Assembly: GCF_000969835.1 (NCBI RefSeq)
Contig: NZ_KQ033912.1
Coordinates: forward strand, 310,001-374,000
Length of the DNA stretch: 64,000 nt
DNA from: Parabacteroides goldsteinii DSM 19448 = WAL 12034
GTDB taxonomy: Bacteria; Bacteroidota; Bacteroidia; Bacteroidales; Tannerellaceae
Reading direction: 5' to 3'
In this document: in pieces, positions 1-9,098 of the stretch
How positions within the stretch are numbered: the stretch's first letter is position 1
Layout of the letters: the number at the start of each line of letters is the position of its first letter
Position numbers and translations under genes: made by a program
Notes under the pieces: model-generated
The model's database searches: none
Told to the model about the DNA's origin: nothing
What the model saw: only the letters and a program-made list of their open reading frames with translations

Positions 1-980
1 TCGTAAGGGCAAGCCTGACGCTGACATTCGGATTCCCGAAACTGGCTTTCTTCTTCCCCGAAAATGCTCAGTATGTCGGTGAGTGGAAAGTGTTGGACAT
101 CGGTATTCACCCGGATATCGTCGATAATACGTCTACTCCTTATATGATGGTGACGGAAGACGATATCTCCGAAGTATTCCAGCCCCGCGATAAATTCTCC
201 CATAAAGGGACTTTCGGTCACGCATTACTCATTGCCGGAAGCAAAGGAAAGATGGGAGCCGCCCTGCTTGCCGCCCGTTCATGCCTGAGAAGCGGTACGG
301 GATTACTGACCGTGCATATCCCGCAACGTGGCGAAGTCATTATGCAGGCAGCTTTTCCGGAAGCCATGATCAGCTTCGATCCGCATGCCGACTATTTCAC
401 GACCGTGCCCGAAATATCCATCTATTCCGCTATCGGTGTAGGACCTGGATTAGGACAACATCTCGAATCGGCCGCCGCCCTGGAACGTCTGTTGCAGACA
501 ACCGACAAGCCGGTCGTGCTGGATGCCGATGCATTAAACCTGATCGCTTCCAATAAAGATTTATTGAACCGCATTCCTCCGCGCAGCATCCTCACACCGC
601 ATCCGAAGGAGTTCGACCGTATCGCCGGAGAAAGCAACAGCATGTTCGAGCGCCTGAAGAAAGCACAGTCTTTTGCTATCGAACATAAACTGTGTGTAGT
701 ACTTAAAGGCACTTATACGGCAACCTGCACGGCAAGCGGCAACGTATATTTCAACAGCTGTGGCAATCCGGGCATGGCGACAGCCGGCAGCGGCGATGTC
801 CTGACCGGCATTATTCTCGGACTGCTGGCTCAAGGAGCAGAACCCGAAACGGCTGCTGTTTCAGGAGTTTTCCTTCATGGCACGGCTGGCGACCTGGCAG
901 CTGTTTACCGTTCGGAAGAAAGTATGATTGCCGGAGACATCACCGATATGCTCGGAAAAGCATTCAAGCAAATCAAATAA
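1..980 (+). CDS. nnr: Bifunctional NAD(P)H-hydrate repair enzyme Nnr, C-terminal part (partial at window start)
   Basis: Repairs hydrated NADH/NADPH (NADHX, NADPHX). The visible part is the C-terminal ADP-dependent (S)-NAD(P)H-hydrate dehydratase domain (YjeF_C, ribokinase-like). The reading frame is open from the first bases, and residues before the first ATG-like codon still read as the end of the epimerase domain (TLTFGFPKLAFFFPEN, then VGEWKVLDIG), so the gene starts upstream. Seen motifs: GTFGHALLIAGSKGKMGAA, the GVGPGLG turn, PVVLDADALN, TPHPKEF, and the nucleotide-site signature GNPGMATAGSGDVLTG. The N-terminal epimerase domain lies outside the window. An intrinsic terminator follows at once, so this is the end of its transcript. 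Confidence 0.95.
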   Translation, partial: VRASLTLTFGFPKLAFFFPENAQYVGEWKVLDIGIHPDIVDNTSTPYMMVTEDDISEVFQPRDKFSHKGTFGHALLIAGSKGKMGAALLAARSCLRSGTGLLTVHIPQRGEVIMQAAFPEAMISFDPHADYFTTVPEISIYSAIGVGPGLGQHLESAAALERLLQTTDKPVVLDADALNLIASNKDLLNRIPPRSILTPHPKEFDRIAGESNSMFERLKKAQSFAIEHKLCVVLKGTYTATCTASGNVYFNSCGNPGMATAGSGDVLTGIILGLLAQGAEPETAAVSGVFLHGTAGDLAAVYRSEESMIAGDITDMLGKAFKQIK

Positions 981-1009
981 ACAGATAAAGTTATTTCCCA
1001 TTTATACCG

Positions 1010-1046
1010 GTAGCCGGCCCCTATTCAGGTCCGGCTACTTTTTTTA
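1010..1046 (+). terminator. Intrinsic terminator after nnr
   Basis: Perfect 8-bp stem GTAGCCGG/CCGGCTAC (1010-1017 with 1031-1038) followed by seven T residues. Confidence 0.9.
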
Positions 1047-1173
1047 TACAGCCAGACTCTGCTTAATATTCAATACGCTTATCCTCCTTCCCGAATAACT
1101 TCCAAAATATAACATTCATTATCAACTTCTGTTTCAAAAAAAAGCGATATATTCGGCCACCAAATATACGCAA

Positions 1174-2892
1174 ATGACAAGTAAACCCCGAAATATTATT
1201 TTATACTTTCTGCTAATCTGTATCCTGTGCTTTTCTTCCTGTTCCAAGAGGAGTTCTGCCTCATCAGAACTATTGCAGGCAGAAAAATTAATGGAAACAC
1301 TTCCTGACAGTGCGCTGGCCATTCTCAACAAGATACCATCACCCGAAACATTATCAAACAGGGAATATGCCTCTTATTGCCTGCTGTTTACGCAGGCTTT
1401 AGATAAAAACTATATTACAATTACTTCCGACTCATTGATAAAAAAGGCCGTCACTTATTATGAAAACCATAATGATATTGCCTCACTGGCGTTATCATAT
1501 TATTATATGGGAAGAACCTATTTCGATATGCAGGATGCCTTACAAGCACAACAAGCCTATTTGAAAGCATTGGAATTAGGTGAAAGCCTGAACTCCACAG
1601 ACCTGCTTATAAAAATAAACAATAGCCTCGGAACGCTTTATTCTTATCAGGACATTTACGAAACAGCGTTACCACTTTACAAAAAAACACTATCTCTTTT
1701 GGAAGGGAGTAACGACTCAACCAGAATATCTCTCGCTCTGCGCAATACTGCCCGTGTCTTTACAGAAACACAACAATTGGATAGTGCTATATATTATTAT
1801 CAGCAAGCGATAAAAACAGCCACCCCTGAAAGTTCATCTTCTTTATACAATGATTTAGGTAGTTTATACATGAAAATCGGTCAATATGAAGAAGCGGGCG
1901 ATTGCATACAAAAATCAATACAAACTTGCTTTACTCCCAGTCTGGAATACCATTTATTTCTAACATACGGAGAATATTTATTAAAAACAGCACAATACGA
2001 TTCTGCCCAATACTATTTGAGCCAAAGTTTACAGAGTCCCAATATCTATACCCAGGCAGGCAGTTTATACTTTTTAGCCCAGATAAAAAGAAAGAAATCC
2101 GACTTTACAGACTATTTCAAGTATTGGGACCATTATGAACAACTGAGGGATTCAATCAGGGTCAACTCTCATTATGAAAATATACGCATGACACAGAGCA
2201 TGTTCAACTACCAACACATAGCAGATGAGAAACTAAAGTATGAACAAGAGGCAGCCAGACAAATGATCATAATATATCAAATACTGATCATCACGGTCTT
2301 TCTGTTTCTCACCGGCTTTTTCTTTTTCAAAAAAGAACAGAAGAAAAAGAAAAAGCTACTTGACCTGAAAGAGCAACAATACAAACAAAGCCAACAACAT
2401 ATAGAAGATAATAAACAACAGATCAAATATCTGGAAAACGCACTCTCCAACGGACAGGAAACGCTGAGTGACGTAAAAAAACAACTGTTCGAAACCCAAA
2501 AGCTAATGCTGGAAATGGAGAACAGACAAATCTCTTTAAAACAAAATACATTAGAGATATTAGAACATGATCTCAAAAAGTCTGCTTTATATATCAAAAT
2601 ACATAAGACCGAAACCGGACTTACGGAAAGCGAATGGTCAGAACTGGGTTTACTGATCGATGCGACTTATTCCGATTTCTCAAAACGTATTTTTGACTTA
2701 TCTCCATATGTCTCTACTGAAGAATTACGAGTCTGTTACCTGGTCAAAATTGGCATTCCTGTTAAAAAGATTGCATCATTGATGAGATTAACAAGCTCCG
2801 GAGTCACACAATGCCGGAAAAGACTGTATAAAAAATTGACACATGAGCCTGAAAGTACCGAGAAATTCGACCAATTTATAGCTGATTTATAA
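1174..2892 (+). CDS. TPR lipoprotein-type transmembrane regulator with cytoplasmic HTH
   Basis: 572 residues. The N-terminus carries a signal with a weak lipobox-like end (CFSSC near residue 24). Residues about 30-340 are tetratricopeptide-like helices with repeated SLALSYYYMGRTYFDM-type units. A hydrophobic segment at about 364-386 is followed by a Lys-rich stop-transfer, a long Gln/Glu/Lys coiled coil, and a C-terminal helix-turn-helix (ELRVCYLVKIGIPVKKIASL, then SSGVTQCRKRLYKKL). The layout suggests periplasmic TPRs sensing a signal and a cytoplasmic DNA-binding end, as in other Bacteroidetes TPR/HTH proteins. Whether it keeps both a lipid anchor and a membrane span is uncertain. The target is unknown; the DUF3244 gene just downstream is the obvious candidate. 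Confidence 0.75.
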   Translation: MTSKPRNIILYFLLICILCFSSCSKRSSASSELLQAEKLMETLPDSALAILNKIPSPETLSNREYASYCLLFTQALDKNYITITSDSLIKKAVTYYENHNDIASLALSYYYMGRTYFDMQDALQAQQAYLKALELGESLNSTDLLIKINNSLGTLYSYQDIYETALPLYKKTLSLLEGSNDSTRISLALRNTARVFTETQQLDSAIYYYQQAIKTATPESSSSLYNDLGSLYMKIGQYEEAGDCIQKSIQTCFTPSLEYHLFLTYGEYLLKTAQYDSAQYYLSQSLQSPNIYTQAGSLYFLAQIKRKKSDFTDYFKYWDHYEQLRDSIRVNSHYENIRMTQSMFNYQHIADEKLKYEQEAARQMIIIYQILIITVFLFLTGFFFFKKEQKKKKKLLDLKEQQYKQSQQHIEDNKQQIKYLENALSNGQETLSDVKKQLFETQKLMLEMENRQISLKQNTLEILEHDLKKSALYIKIHKTETGLTESEWSELGLLIDATYSDFSKRIFDLSPYVSTEELRVCYLVKIGIPVKKIASLMRLTSSGVTQCRKRLYKKLTHEPESTEKFDQFIADL

Positions 2893-2953
2893 CAACTTAT
2901 CAATTGTCAACATTTTGTCAACAAAAATATAATCTATATTCCAATATGGGTTA

Positions 2954-2961
2954 TACATTTG
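2954..2961 (+). promoter_or_regulatory. Candidate -7 promoter element for the DUF3244 gene
   Basis: TACATTTG matches the Bacteroidetes -7 consensus TAnnTTTG, 48 nt before the ATG at 3009. No -33 TTTG at the usual distance was found. It supports starting the next gene at 3009 rather than at an in-frame ATG at 2904. Confidence 0.5.
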
Positions 2962-3008
2962 TAAGGCATTTTCAATTTTATCAACCGACAATTAAATTAA
3001 TTAAGATT

Positions 3009-3374
3009 ATGAGACAGTTCATCACAGCTTTATTTTTAGTAATATGTGGAGCATTCTGTGCTCAAAACATGTATGCAGATAATATTCCGACTAAAGGTAA
3101 ATGGGGTCCTCAGGATATTAAATCTATCTTTCCGGCACCTCCTACAGCTTCAATAGAAGGACAAGATCTGACAATCGAATTTACCAGTCCGCTTAGCAAC
3201 CTGACTATTCAGGTAAAAGATAATACAGGTATGGTAGTCTATGAAGAATGCGTATCAGCCTCTGGTCCACAAGTATATACTATTCCATTAAATCTTGAGA
3301 ATGGTGAATATACGCTGGAATTAGTGCATAGATACGGATATCTTACCGGCTCTTTCATTATAGAAATAGAATAA
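3009..3374 (+). CDS. DUF3244 family small secreted protein
   Basis: 121 residues with a cleavable signal peptide (MRQFITALFLVICGAFCAQNMYA) and a small beta-rich domain: IEFTSPLSNLTIQVKD, then VVYEECVSASGP, ending NGEYTLELVHRYGYLTGSFIIEIE. This is the pattern of DUF3244, a Bacteroidetes family of exported immunoglobulin-like proteins of unknown role. The open frame runs back to 2904, but those residues look non-coding and a candidate promoter lies at 2954, so 3009 is preferred. It follows a TPR/HTH regulator, which suggests a regulator-target pair; that is inference. Confidence 0.8.
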   Translation: MRQFITALFLVICGAFCAQNMYADNIPTKGKWGPQDIKSIFPAPPTASIEGQDLTIEFTSPLSNLTIQVKDNTGMVVYEECVSASGPQVYTIPLNLENGEYTLELVHRYGYLTGSFIIEIE

Positions 3375-3404
3375 GCATTAAACGCGCTAAATTTATGTTT
3401 ATAT

Positions 3405-3470
3405 ACAACTCATGAGGGCGATTTAACCGACCCCTCTATATCTCGATCTCCTTTTCCACTCATGAGTTGT
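3405..3470. repeat. 12-bp perfect inverted repeat with 42-nt spacer
   Basis: ACAACTCATGAG (3405-3416) and CTCATGAGTTGT (3459-3470) are exact reverse complements between the DUF3244 and DUF4831 genes. There is no T-run, so it is not a classical terminator. It could be a long hairpin in the 3' UTR or paired binding sites. Confidence 0.6.
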
Positions 3471-3578
3471 TCTCCCTTAACCAAAACATTAACTATGATT
3501 TTTTTATCCCTCCCCAACTAAAGTGCCATAATCATACTGCTCATCTGCATTACAAAAGTCTAAAAGAAGGTTCTAAGG

Positions 3579-3609
3579 TTGGTTTCTAACAAAATATTTC
3601 ATAGTTTTG
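3579..3609 (+). promoter_or_regulatory. Promoter of the DUF4831/peptide-transporter operon
   Basis: -33-like TTGG (3579-3582), 19-nt spacer, and a full-match -7 TAGTTTTG (3602-3609), 36 nt before the ATG. Confidence 0.6.
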
Positions 3610-3644
3610 TACAATCATAATTGAGATAAATAATTTGTTTAGAT

Positions 3645-4712
3645 ATGAAAAATCTGATCACAATAGCATGTCTTTTGTTTAGCATACCGCTCATGGCACA
3701 AACCAAAGTGGTAAAGAAAAACGCTGTTAAAGCTAATAATTTCGGTATTACCTACTCATTGCCAAAAACACAACTGATCGTTGATGCAGAAGTTACAAAG
3801 GTTACCTGCAAAGCCGGTCCTTACTACAAGTATGCAGAAAAATACTTAGGAGTGAAAGATGCGATAACGGAAGATAAGGTATACTATGAGTTAGGAAAAC
3901 TATCGTTGGTAAACAAAGGAATACCCGACCCGGACAACACTTATATCGTTGAATTTAAAAGTGGTACAGTTGCCCCTTACGCTTATCTGACGGAAGACGG
4001 CCTCCTGTGTTCCATCAATGCAGAATATACACCGGAAGAATCAGAACTTGAGACAATAAAGAAAAATGGCCAGGGACCGGCTAAAGTGACGGATGCCTCC
4101 GTCTTTTCGGAAGAGTTGCTGATGGCAGGCTCTACAGCCAGGCAGGCAGAAGTTGCCGCCAAACAAATCTACCGTATCCGTGAAAGCCGTTTGAATATCC
4201 TGACCGGAGATGCAGATAATCTTCCACCCGACGGTGAAGCGATGAAGCTGGTTATCCAACAGTTAGAAGAACAGGAAAAGGCGCTGACCAACCTGTTTAC
4301 CGGTATCCTTACCAAAGAAACTTCTCATTACGAAGTGAGCATTACCCCTTACGATAATCTGGAAAAAGAAGTCTTATTCCGCTTCTCCAATCTGATGGGT
4401 ATCGTCGATGCAGACGACCTCGGAGGTGTCCCGGTCTATATGAATTTAAAAGCGACCGAACGTGCTCCGGTGCTCGACCCGAAAGAAGCCGAAAAGAAGG
4501 AAAAATCATTGAAAGGCATTGTTTATAATGTACCCGGCAAAGCTAGTATTGAAATCAGCATGAACAAGAAAACACTATATAAAGGAGACGCACAAATTAC
4601 GCAATTCGGTTCACGCGAAGGGCTTGCTCCTGTTATGTTCGAAGATAAAAAAGCTCCGGTGAAAGTCTATTTCTATCCGGAGACCGGCGCCATAAAACAA
4701 ATAATTCAATAA
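3645..4712 (+). CDS. DUF4831 family secreted protein
   Basis: 355 residues with a clear signal peptide (LITIACLLFSIPLMAQ). The body matches the layout of Bacteroidetes DUF4831 proteins: ITYSLPKTQLIVDAEVTK, KAGPYYKYAEKYLGVKD, and a C-terminal half of alternating helix and strand ending GAIKQIIQ. The function is unknown; it is probably periplasmic or outer-membrane associated. It lies 19 nt before a POT peptide transporter, so the two are probably co-transcribed from the promoter at 3579. Confidence 0.8.
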   Translation: MKNLITIACLLFSIPLMAQTKVVKKNAVKANNFGITYSLPKTQLIVDAEVTKVTCKAGPYYKYAEKYLGVKDAITEDKVYYELGKLSLVNKGIPDPDNTYIVEFKSGTVAPYAYLTEDGLLCSINAEYTPEESELETIKKNGQGPAKVTDASVFSEELLMAGSTARQAEVAAKQIYRIRESRLNILTGDADNLPPDGEAMKLVIQQLEEQEKALTNLFTGILTKETSHYEVSITPYDNLEKEVLFRFSNLMGIVDADDLGGVPVYMNLKATERAPVLDPKEAEKKEKSLKGIVYNVPGKASIEISMNKKTLYKGDAQITQFGSREGLAPVMFEDKKAPVKVYFYPETGAIKQIIQ

Positions 4713-4731
4713 TAATCTAATTTAAATTTCT

Positions 4732-6393
4732 ATGTTTGAAGGACAACCTAAAGGTTTATACGCGTTAGCCTTAGCGAATACCGGCGAGCGTTTCGGGTAT
4801 TATACGATGCTCGCAATTTTTACTTTATTCTTACAAGCTAAGTTCGGCTTCACAGCCGCCGAGACATCGACCATCTTCGGTTCTTTCTTAGCAGCAGTGT
4901 ATTTTATGCCACTCATCGGAGGTATTCTTGCCGATAAATTCGGTTATGGTAAAATGGTAACAACAGGTATTGTTGTCATGTTTATCGGATATGTACTGTT
5001 ATCTATTCCCACCCCTTCCTCTACCGGAAAAATATTGATGTTCGGTGCTTTAGCCCTGATCGCCTGTGGTACGGGTTTGTTCAAGGGGAATTTGCAGGTA
5101 ATGGTAGGGAATCTGTATGATGCTCCTGAGTATAAAGCTAAACGTGATACTGCTTTCAGTATCTTCTATATGGCTATCAACATCGGTGCTATGTATGCTC
5201 CGACTGCGGCTACCATGATCACTAACAAGATGTTGGGAAAAGCCGGATTCACTTATGTACCTCAACTTCCATCACTGGCCCATCAATTCCTGAACGGAAC
5301 GATTACTGAAGAAGGAGCAACAACCCTGAGCGGCTTACAGGCTGCCCAGAACTTCGTTGGTGATACAGCGACATTCTGTACTACTTATATTGACAAATTA
5401 TCAGAGGCTTACAACTATGGTTTTGCTATTGCCTGTATCTCTCTGATCGTATCCATGTTGATCTATGTAGTGTTCCGTCCGACATTCAAGCATGCCGATT
5501 ACAACTCTAAACAAGCTAAACCGGCTAATGTACAGGAAGAAGAACTGACACCGGAACAGACAAAAGCACGTATCCAGGCATTATTGCTGGTATTTGCCGT
5601 AGTTATTTTCTTCTGGATGGCCTTCCACCAGAATGGTTTGACACTGACATTCTTTGCACGCGACTATACCGCACAGGCCGTGACGGGATTGGATCGTTTA
5701 GGATTCAATATCGTAAACCTTACTTTCCTGCTGGTTATTGTTTATGCAGGATTTTCTTTGTTCCAGTCAAAAACAGGCAAAGCAAAAGGAATCTCAGGAC
5801 TTGTCCTTGTCATCATGCTTGGCTTACTGGGATGGAGTTACAGTTCTATGGATTCAACGGTCAGTATCCTGCCGCAGATCTTCCAGCAGTTCAACCCGTT
5901 CTTTGTAATCGTGCTGACTCCGGTATCGCTGGCCGTATTCGGATATCTGGCAAAGAAAAAGAAAGAGCCGTCTGCACCGCGTAAGATCGGTATCGGTATG
6001 GTGATTGCAGCCTGCGGTTTCCTTATCATGGCGTTGGGTTCTTTAGGATTGCCTACTCCGGCAGCTGTTGAAGCAAACGGTATCTCTGCCGATGTTCTGG
6101 TTTCGCCGAACTGGCTGATATCGACTTATCTGGTATTGACTTTCGCTGAGTTATTGCTTTCACCGATGGGTATCTCATTCGTATCGAAGGTAGCACCTCC
6201 TAAATATAAAGGTATGATGATGGGAGGATGGTTCGTAGCTACGGCTATCGGTAACTATCTGGTGGCTATCATCGGTTATCTGTGGGGCGGAATGCAGTTG
6301 TGGATGGTATGGAGCGTATTGATCGTATGCTGTTTGCTGTCGGCACTGTTCATCTTCTCCATCATGAAGCGTCTGGAAAAAGTAGCTAAATAA
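4732..6393 (+). CDS. Proton-dependent oligopeptide (POT/PTR) family transporter
   Basis: 553 residues and a largely hydrophobic polytopic membrane protein of the major facilitator superfamily. POT signatures are visible: NTGERFGYYTMLAIFTLFLQ in helix 1 (the ExxER-like motif is reduced to GERFGYY), GGILADKFGYGKMV after helix 2, GTGLFKGNLQVMVG, and FSIFYMAINIGAMYAP (the PTR2 motif). The helix-7 region contains FFWMAFHQNGLTLTFFA. It probably imports di- and tripeptides with protons across the inner membrane. Length fits bacterial POT proteins. The family also includes transporters with other substrates, so specificity is not settled. Confidence 0.9.
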   Translation: MFEGQPKGLYALALANTGERFGYYTMLAIFTLFLQAKFGFTAAETSTIFGSFLAAVYFMPLIGGILADKFGYGKMVTTGIVVMFIGYVLLSIPTPSSTGKILMFGALALIACGTGLFKGNLQVMVGNLYDAPEYKAKRDTAFSIFYMAINIGAMYAPTAATMITNKMLGKAGFTYVPQLPSLAHQFLNGTITEEGATTLSGLQAAQNFVGDTATFCTTYIDKLSEAYNYGFAIACISLIVSMLIYVVFRPTFKHADYNSKQAKPANVQEEELTPEQTKARIQALLLVFAVVIFFWMAFHQNGLTLTFFARDYTAQAVTGLDRLGFNIVNLTFLLVIVYAGFSLFQSKTGKAKGISGLVLVIMLGLLGWSYSSMDSTVSILPQIFQQFNPFFVIVLTPVSLAVFGYLAKKKKEPSAPRKIGIGMVIAACGFLIMALGSLGLPTPAAVEANGISADVLVSPNWLISTYLVLTFAELLLSPMGISFVSKVAPPKYKGMMMGGWFVATAIGNYLVAIIGYLWGGMQLWMVWSVLIVCCLLSALFIFSIMKRLEKVAK

Positions 6394-6406
6394 TAAAAGC
6401 TAACAG

Positions 6407-6811
6407 ATGAAGTTGCAGCAGACATATCTCAAACAAAAGACTTTCCGGTTCAAAAGATGGAGCCGGAAGGGGTATGCTGCATTCTTCAGTCTGGGCAGGG
6501 CTGTTACGATCGGGCAACTTTCTTCCAATGTGGCAGAAAGATTCCAGATTAAAAACGGTTCCAATCATTCGTCTGTATTATTGACCGGACAAATCGGTGC
6601 GGAAGAAGCAAAGAAAGAGACTGAACTTTTGCAGGAACAATCGTGTGCGGAAGCTATATCGTGGCTTTCACAGATGTTACTTCTTCTATTCTCTTTACAG
6701 ACGGTAAAACAGACATCGGCAGCGGGTTCGTTTGCCTACATTATTATATGTATATATCCTAAAGCGGGAAGTTTCAGTTATGCTGAGACTTCCCGCTTTT
6801 CTATTTCATAA
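6407..6811 (+). CDS. Small basic protein (FKRWSRKGYAAF type), open frame overruns a terminator
   Basis: The open frame codes 134 residues, but only the first 50 or so look like a real protein: KTFRFKRWSRKGYAAFFSLG, then VTIGQLSSNVAERFQ. From memory, short Bacteroidales proteins with this pattern recur beside cofactor and transport genes; that could not be checked here. The last 15 codons are the arms of an intrinsic terminator (6761-6801), so the true product is probably shorter, or the 3' half has decayed by frameshift. It starts 14 nt after the peptide transporter and 12 nt separate its stop from bioB. The function is unknown. Confidence 0.5.
   Translation: MKLQQTYLKQKTFRFKRWSRKGYAAFFSLGRAVTIGQLSSNVAERFQIKNGSNHSSVLLTGQIGAEEAKKETELLQEQSCAEAISWLSQMLLLLFSLQTVKQTSAAGSFAYIIICIYPKAGSFSYAETSRFSIS
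6761..6801 (+). terminator. Strong intrinsic terminator immediately before bioB
   Basis: Perfect 12-bp stem AAAGCGGGAAGT/ACTTCCCGCTTT, an inner TCAG/CTGA pairing, then TTTT. It ends only 23 nt before the bioB start codon. It either closes the upstream transcript or, if a promoter lies at about 6727-6734 (TTCGTTTG, one mismatch), acts as a leader attenuator. Confidence 0.85.
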
Positions 6812-6823
6812 AAGACAACCAAT

Positions 6824-7804
6824 ATGATTGAAACACTTAAACAGATTGTTATTGAAGGGGGAACCATCAATGAGGAACAGGCCGTCGCCTTATCTCAATC
6901 TCCCGATAAAGAGGCTTTATATAAGGCCGCCCATCAAATCACACGTCACTTCATGGGAAATAAATTCGATACCTGCTCCATCATCAATGCCAAAAGCGGG
7001 AATTGCAGCGAGAACTGTAAATGGTGTGCGCAGTCCGGACATTATAACACAGTTGTCGCCCTGTATCCCTTACTACCGGCCGAAGAATGTGTTCATCAGG
7101 CACTACACAATCGCCAACAGGGAATCGAACGCTTCGGATTGGTTACCAGCGGTAAACGTTTATCAGACGGAGAAATCAGGAAATTAACAGAAACCGTCCG
7201 CTATATCAAACAGGCGAGCGACATCAAATGCTGTGCTTCCCTGGGTCTTTTGAACAAAGAACAGTTAAAAGAACTGCGTGAAAGCGGTGTCGAAAACTAT
7301 CATTGCAATATCGAAACCGCTCCCTCCCACTTCCGAACCCTATGTACCACTCATACAATCGAGCAGAAACTCGAAACAATTCATATGGCACGCGAAGAAG
7401 GTTTCCGCATCTGTTCCGGCGGTATCATCGGCATGGGGGAAACCATGGAACAACGGATAGAGATGGCCCTGTTACTCCAAAAAGAACAAGTACATTCCAT
7501 CCCCTTAAACCTGCTACAACCGATACCGGGAACTCCGCTTGCCGGCACTCCCCAATTATCGGAAGAAGAGTTTCTCACAACTATTGCTTTATTCCGTTTT
7601 ATCAACCCGGAGGCTTACCTCCGTTTCTCGGGAGGACGTTCACTGTTGAGTAAGGAGACACAACGGAAAGCCTTATATATAGGTATAAACGCAGCAATCA
7701 TCGGCGACTTGCTGACAACCATCGGCAGCCAGGTAGAGGAAGACAAAATACTCTTTACCGAAGCCGGCTATTCATTAACAGAAGAAACCGACTGGGTCGG
7801 ATAA
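6824..7804 (+). CDS. bioB: Biotin synthase
   Basis: 326 residues. Radical-SAM enzyme that inserts sulfur into dethiobiotin to make biotin, the last step of the pathway. The SAM-cluster motif CxxxCxxC is at C61, C65 and C68 ([11 protein letters not shown]). Other BioB signatures are [36 protein letters not shown] and [15 protein letters not shown], and a conserved Arg near the end in RFSGGRSLL. Length is normal. First gene of a six-gene biotin operon, placed just downstream of a strong hairpin. Confidence 0.97.
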   Translation: MIETLKQIVIEGGTINEEQAVALSQSPDKEALYKAAHQITRHFMGNKFDTCSIINAKSGNCSENCKWCAQSGHYNTVVALYPLLPAEECVHQALHNRQQGIERFGLVTSGKRLSDGEIRKLTETVRYIKQASDIKCCASLGLLNKEQLKELRESGVENYHCNIETAPSHFRTLCTTHTIEQKLETIHMAREEGFRICSGGIIGMGETMEQRIEMALLLQKEQVHSIPLNLLQPIPGTPLAGTPQLSEEEFLTTIALFRFINPEAYLRFSGGRSLLSKETQRKALYIGINAAIIGDLLTTIGSQVEEDKILFTEAGYSLTEETDWVG

Positions 7805-7817
7805 CACATACAAATTT

Positions 7818-9095
7818 ATGACAACAGAAGAATTATTGCAATTCGACAGGGAGCATGTATGGCATCCCTATACCTCGACAATCGACCCGCTTCCCGTCTA
7901 TCCGGTTGCCGGTGCAGAAGGTGTGAATATCATTCTGGCAGACGGCAGACGCCTCATAGACGGAATGTCATCCTGGTGGGCGGCCGTTCACGGATACAAT
8001 CATCCGGTCCTGAACGCTGCCGCTAAAAAGCAAATGGATAAGATGAGTCATATCATGTTCGGCGGCATTACGCATGAACCGGCCGTCGAACTGGCCCAAA
8101 AACTACTGGCAATCCTTCCTCCGGAGATGGAAAAGATATTCTTTGCCGACAGTGGTTCGGTAGCCGTCGAGGTAGCGATGAAGATGGCTATCCAATACTG
8201 GCAATCCGAAGGGAAGACCGGGAAGCACGCATTTGCCACAATCCGCAGCGGATACCATGGAGACACCTGGCATGCAATGTCTGTCTGCGACCCCGTCACA
8301 GGCATGCACGGGATATTTGCCGGAAGCCTTCCCGTTCAATACTTTATTCCTCAACCTTCCGTAAAGTTCAATGAAGAATGGAACGAAGATGCCATGACTC
8401 CATTAAAAGATTTGCTGAAACAACATGCCGATGATATCGCCGCCCTGATACTGGAACCTATCGTACAGGGAGCCGGAGGAATGTATTTCTACTCACCGAC
8501 TTTTCTGGTCCGTGCCAAAGAGTTATGCGAACAATACAATGTATTGCTGATCTTTGATGAAATAGCGACTGGATTCGGCCGTACCGGAAAACTCTTTGCC
8601 TGGGAACATGCAGGCGTCGTTCCGGATATCATGTGTATCGGCAAAGCCTTGACCGGAGGATATCTGACACTCTCGGCCACGCTGACTACGACACGGGTGG
8701 CTACCACTATTTGTTCCGGTGAGGCCGGTTGCTTTATGCATGGCCCGACCTTTATGGGAAACCCGCTGGCCTGTGCTATTGCCTCTGCTTCTGTCTCCCT
8801 GCTTTTGGAAAGCGGATGGAAAGAGAAAGTCAATGCCATTGAAGCACAACTTCGCAATGAACTGGCTCCGGCGCAATCATTTGAGAATGTAAAGGAAGTA
8901 CGGGTACTCGGAGCCATCGGGGTGATTGAAATGAAAGAACCGGTCAATATGGCAATCCTTCAACGTCGCTTTGTGGAGGCTGGCATTTGGGTCCGCCCGT
9001 TCGGCAGGTTGGTTTATCTGATGCCGCCGTTTATCATCCGGCCGGAAGAGCTGACGGTTCTGACTTCGGGGGTATTGAGGTGCATAAAGAAATAA
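7818..9095 (+). CDS. bioA: Adenosylmethionine-8-amino-7-oxononanoate aminotransferase
   Basis: 425 residues, PLP-dependent class-III aminotransferase. It converts 8-amino-7-oxononanoate (KAPA) to 7,8-diaminononanoate using S-adenosylmethionine as amino donor. Seen: HVWHPYT near the N-terminus and [10 protein letters not shown], both typical of Bio[13 protein letters not shown]; the cofactor Asp in [13 protein letters not shown] (D247); and the PLP lysine in [10 protein letters not shown] (K276). It starts 13 nt after bioB and ends 3 nt before bioF. Confidence 0.96.
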   Translation: MTTEELLQFDREHVWHPYTSTIDPLPVYPVAGAEGVNIILADGRRLIDGMSSWWAAVHGYNHPVLNAAAKKQMDKMSHIMFGGITHEPAVELAQKLLAILPPEMEKIFFADSGSVAVEVAMKMAIQYWQSEGKTGKHAFATIRSGYHGDTWHAMSVCDPVTGMHGIFAGSLPVQYFIPQPSVKFNEEWNEDAMTPLKDLLKQHADDIAALILEPIVQGAGGMYFYSPTFLVRAKELCEQYNVLLIFDEIATGFGRTGKLFAWEHAGVVPDIMCIGKALTGGYLTLSATLTTTRVATTICSGEAGCFMHGPTFMGNPLACAIASASVSLLLESGWKEKVNAIEAQLRNELAPAQSFENVKEVRVLGAIGVIEMKEPVNMAILQRRFVEAGIWVRPFGRLVYLMPPFIIRPEELTVLTSGVLRCIKK

Positions 9096-9098
9096 ACA

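Noticed and set aside
422..833. Minus-strand open frames inside nnr
   Set aside because: They are antisense to a well-conserved enzyme, have no recognisable domains, and show the base pattern of shadow frames.
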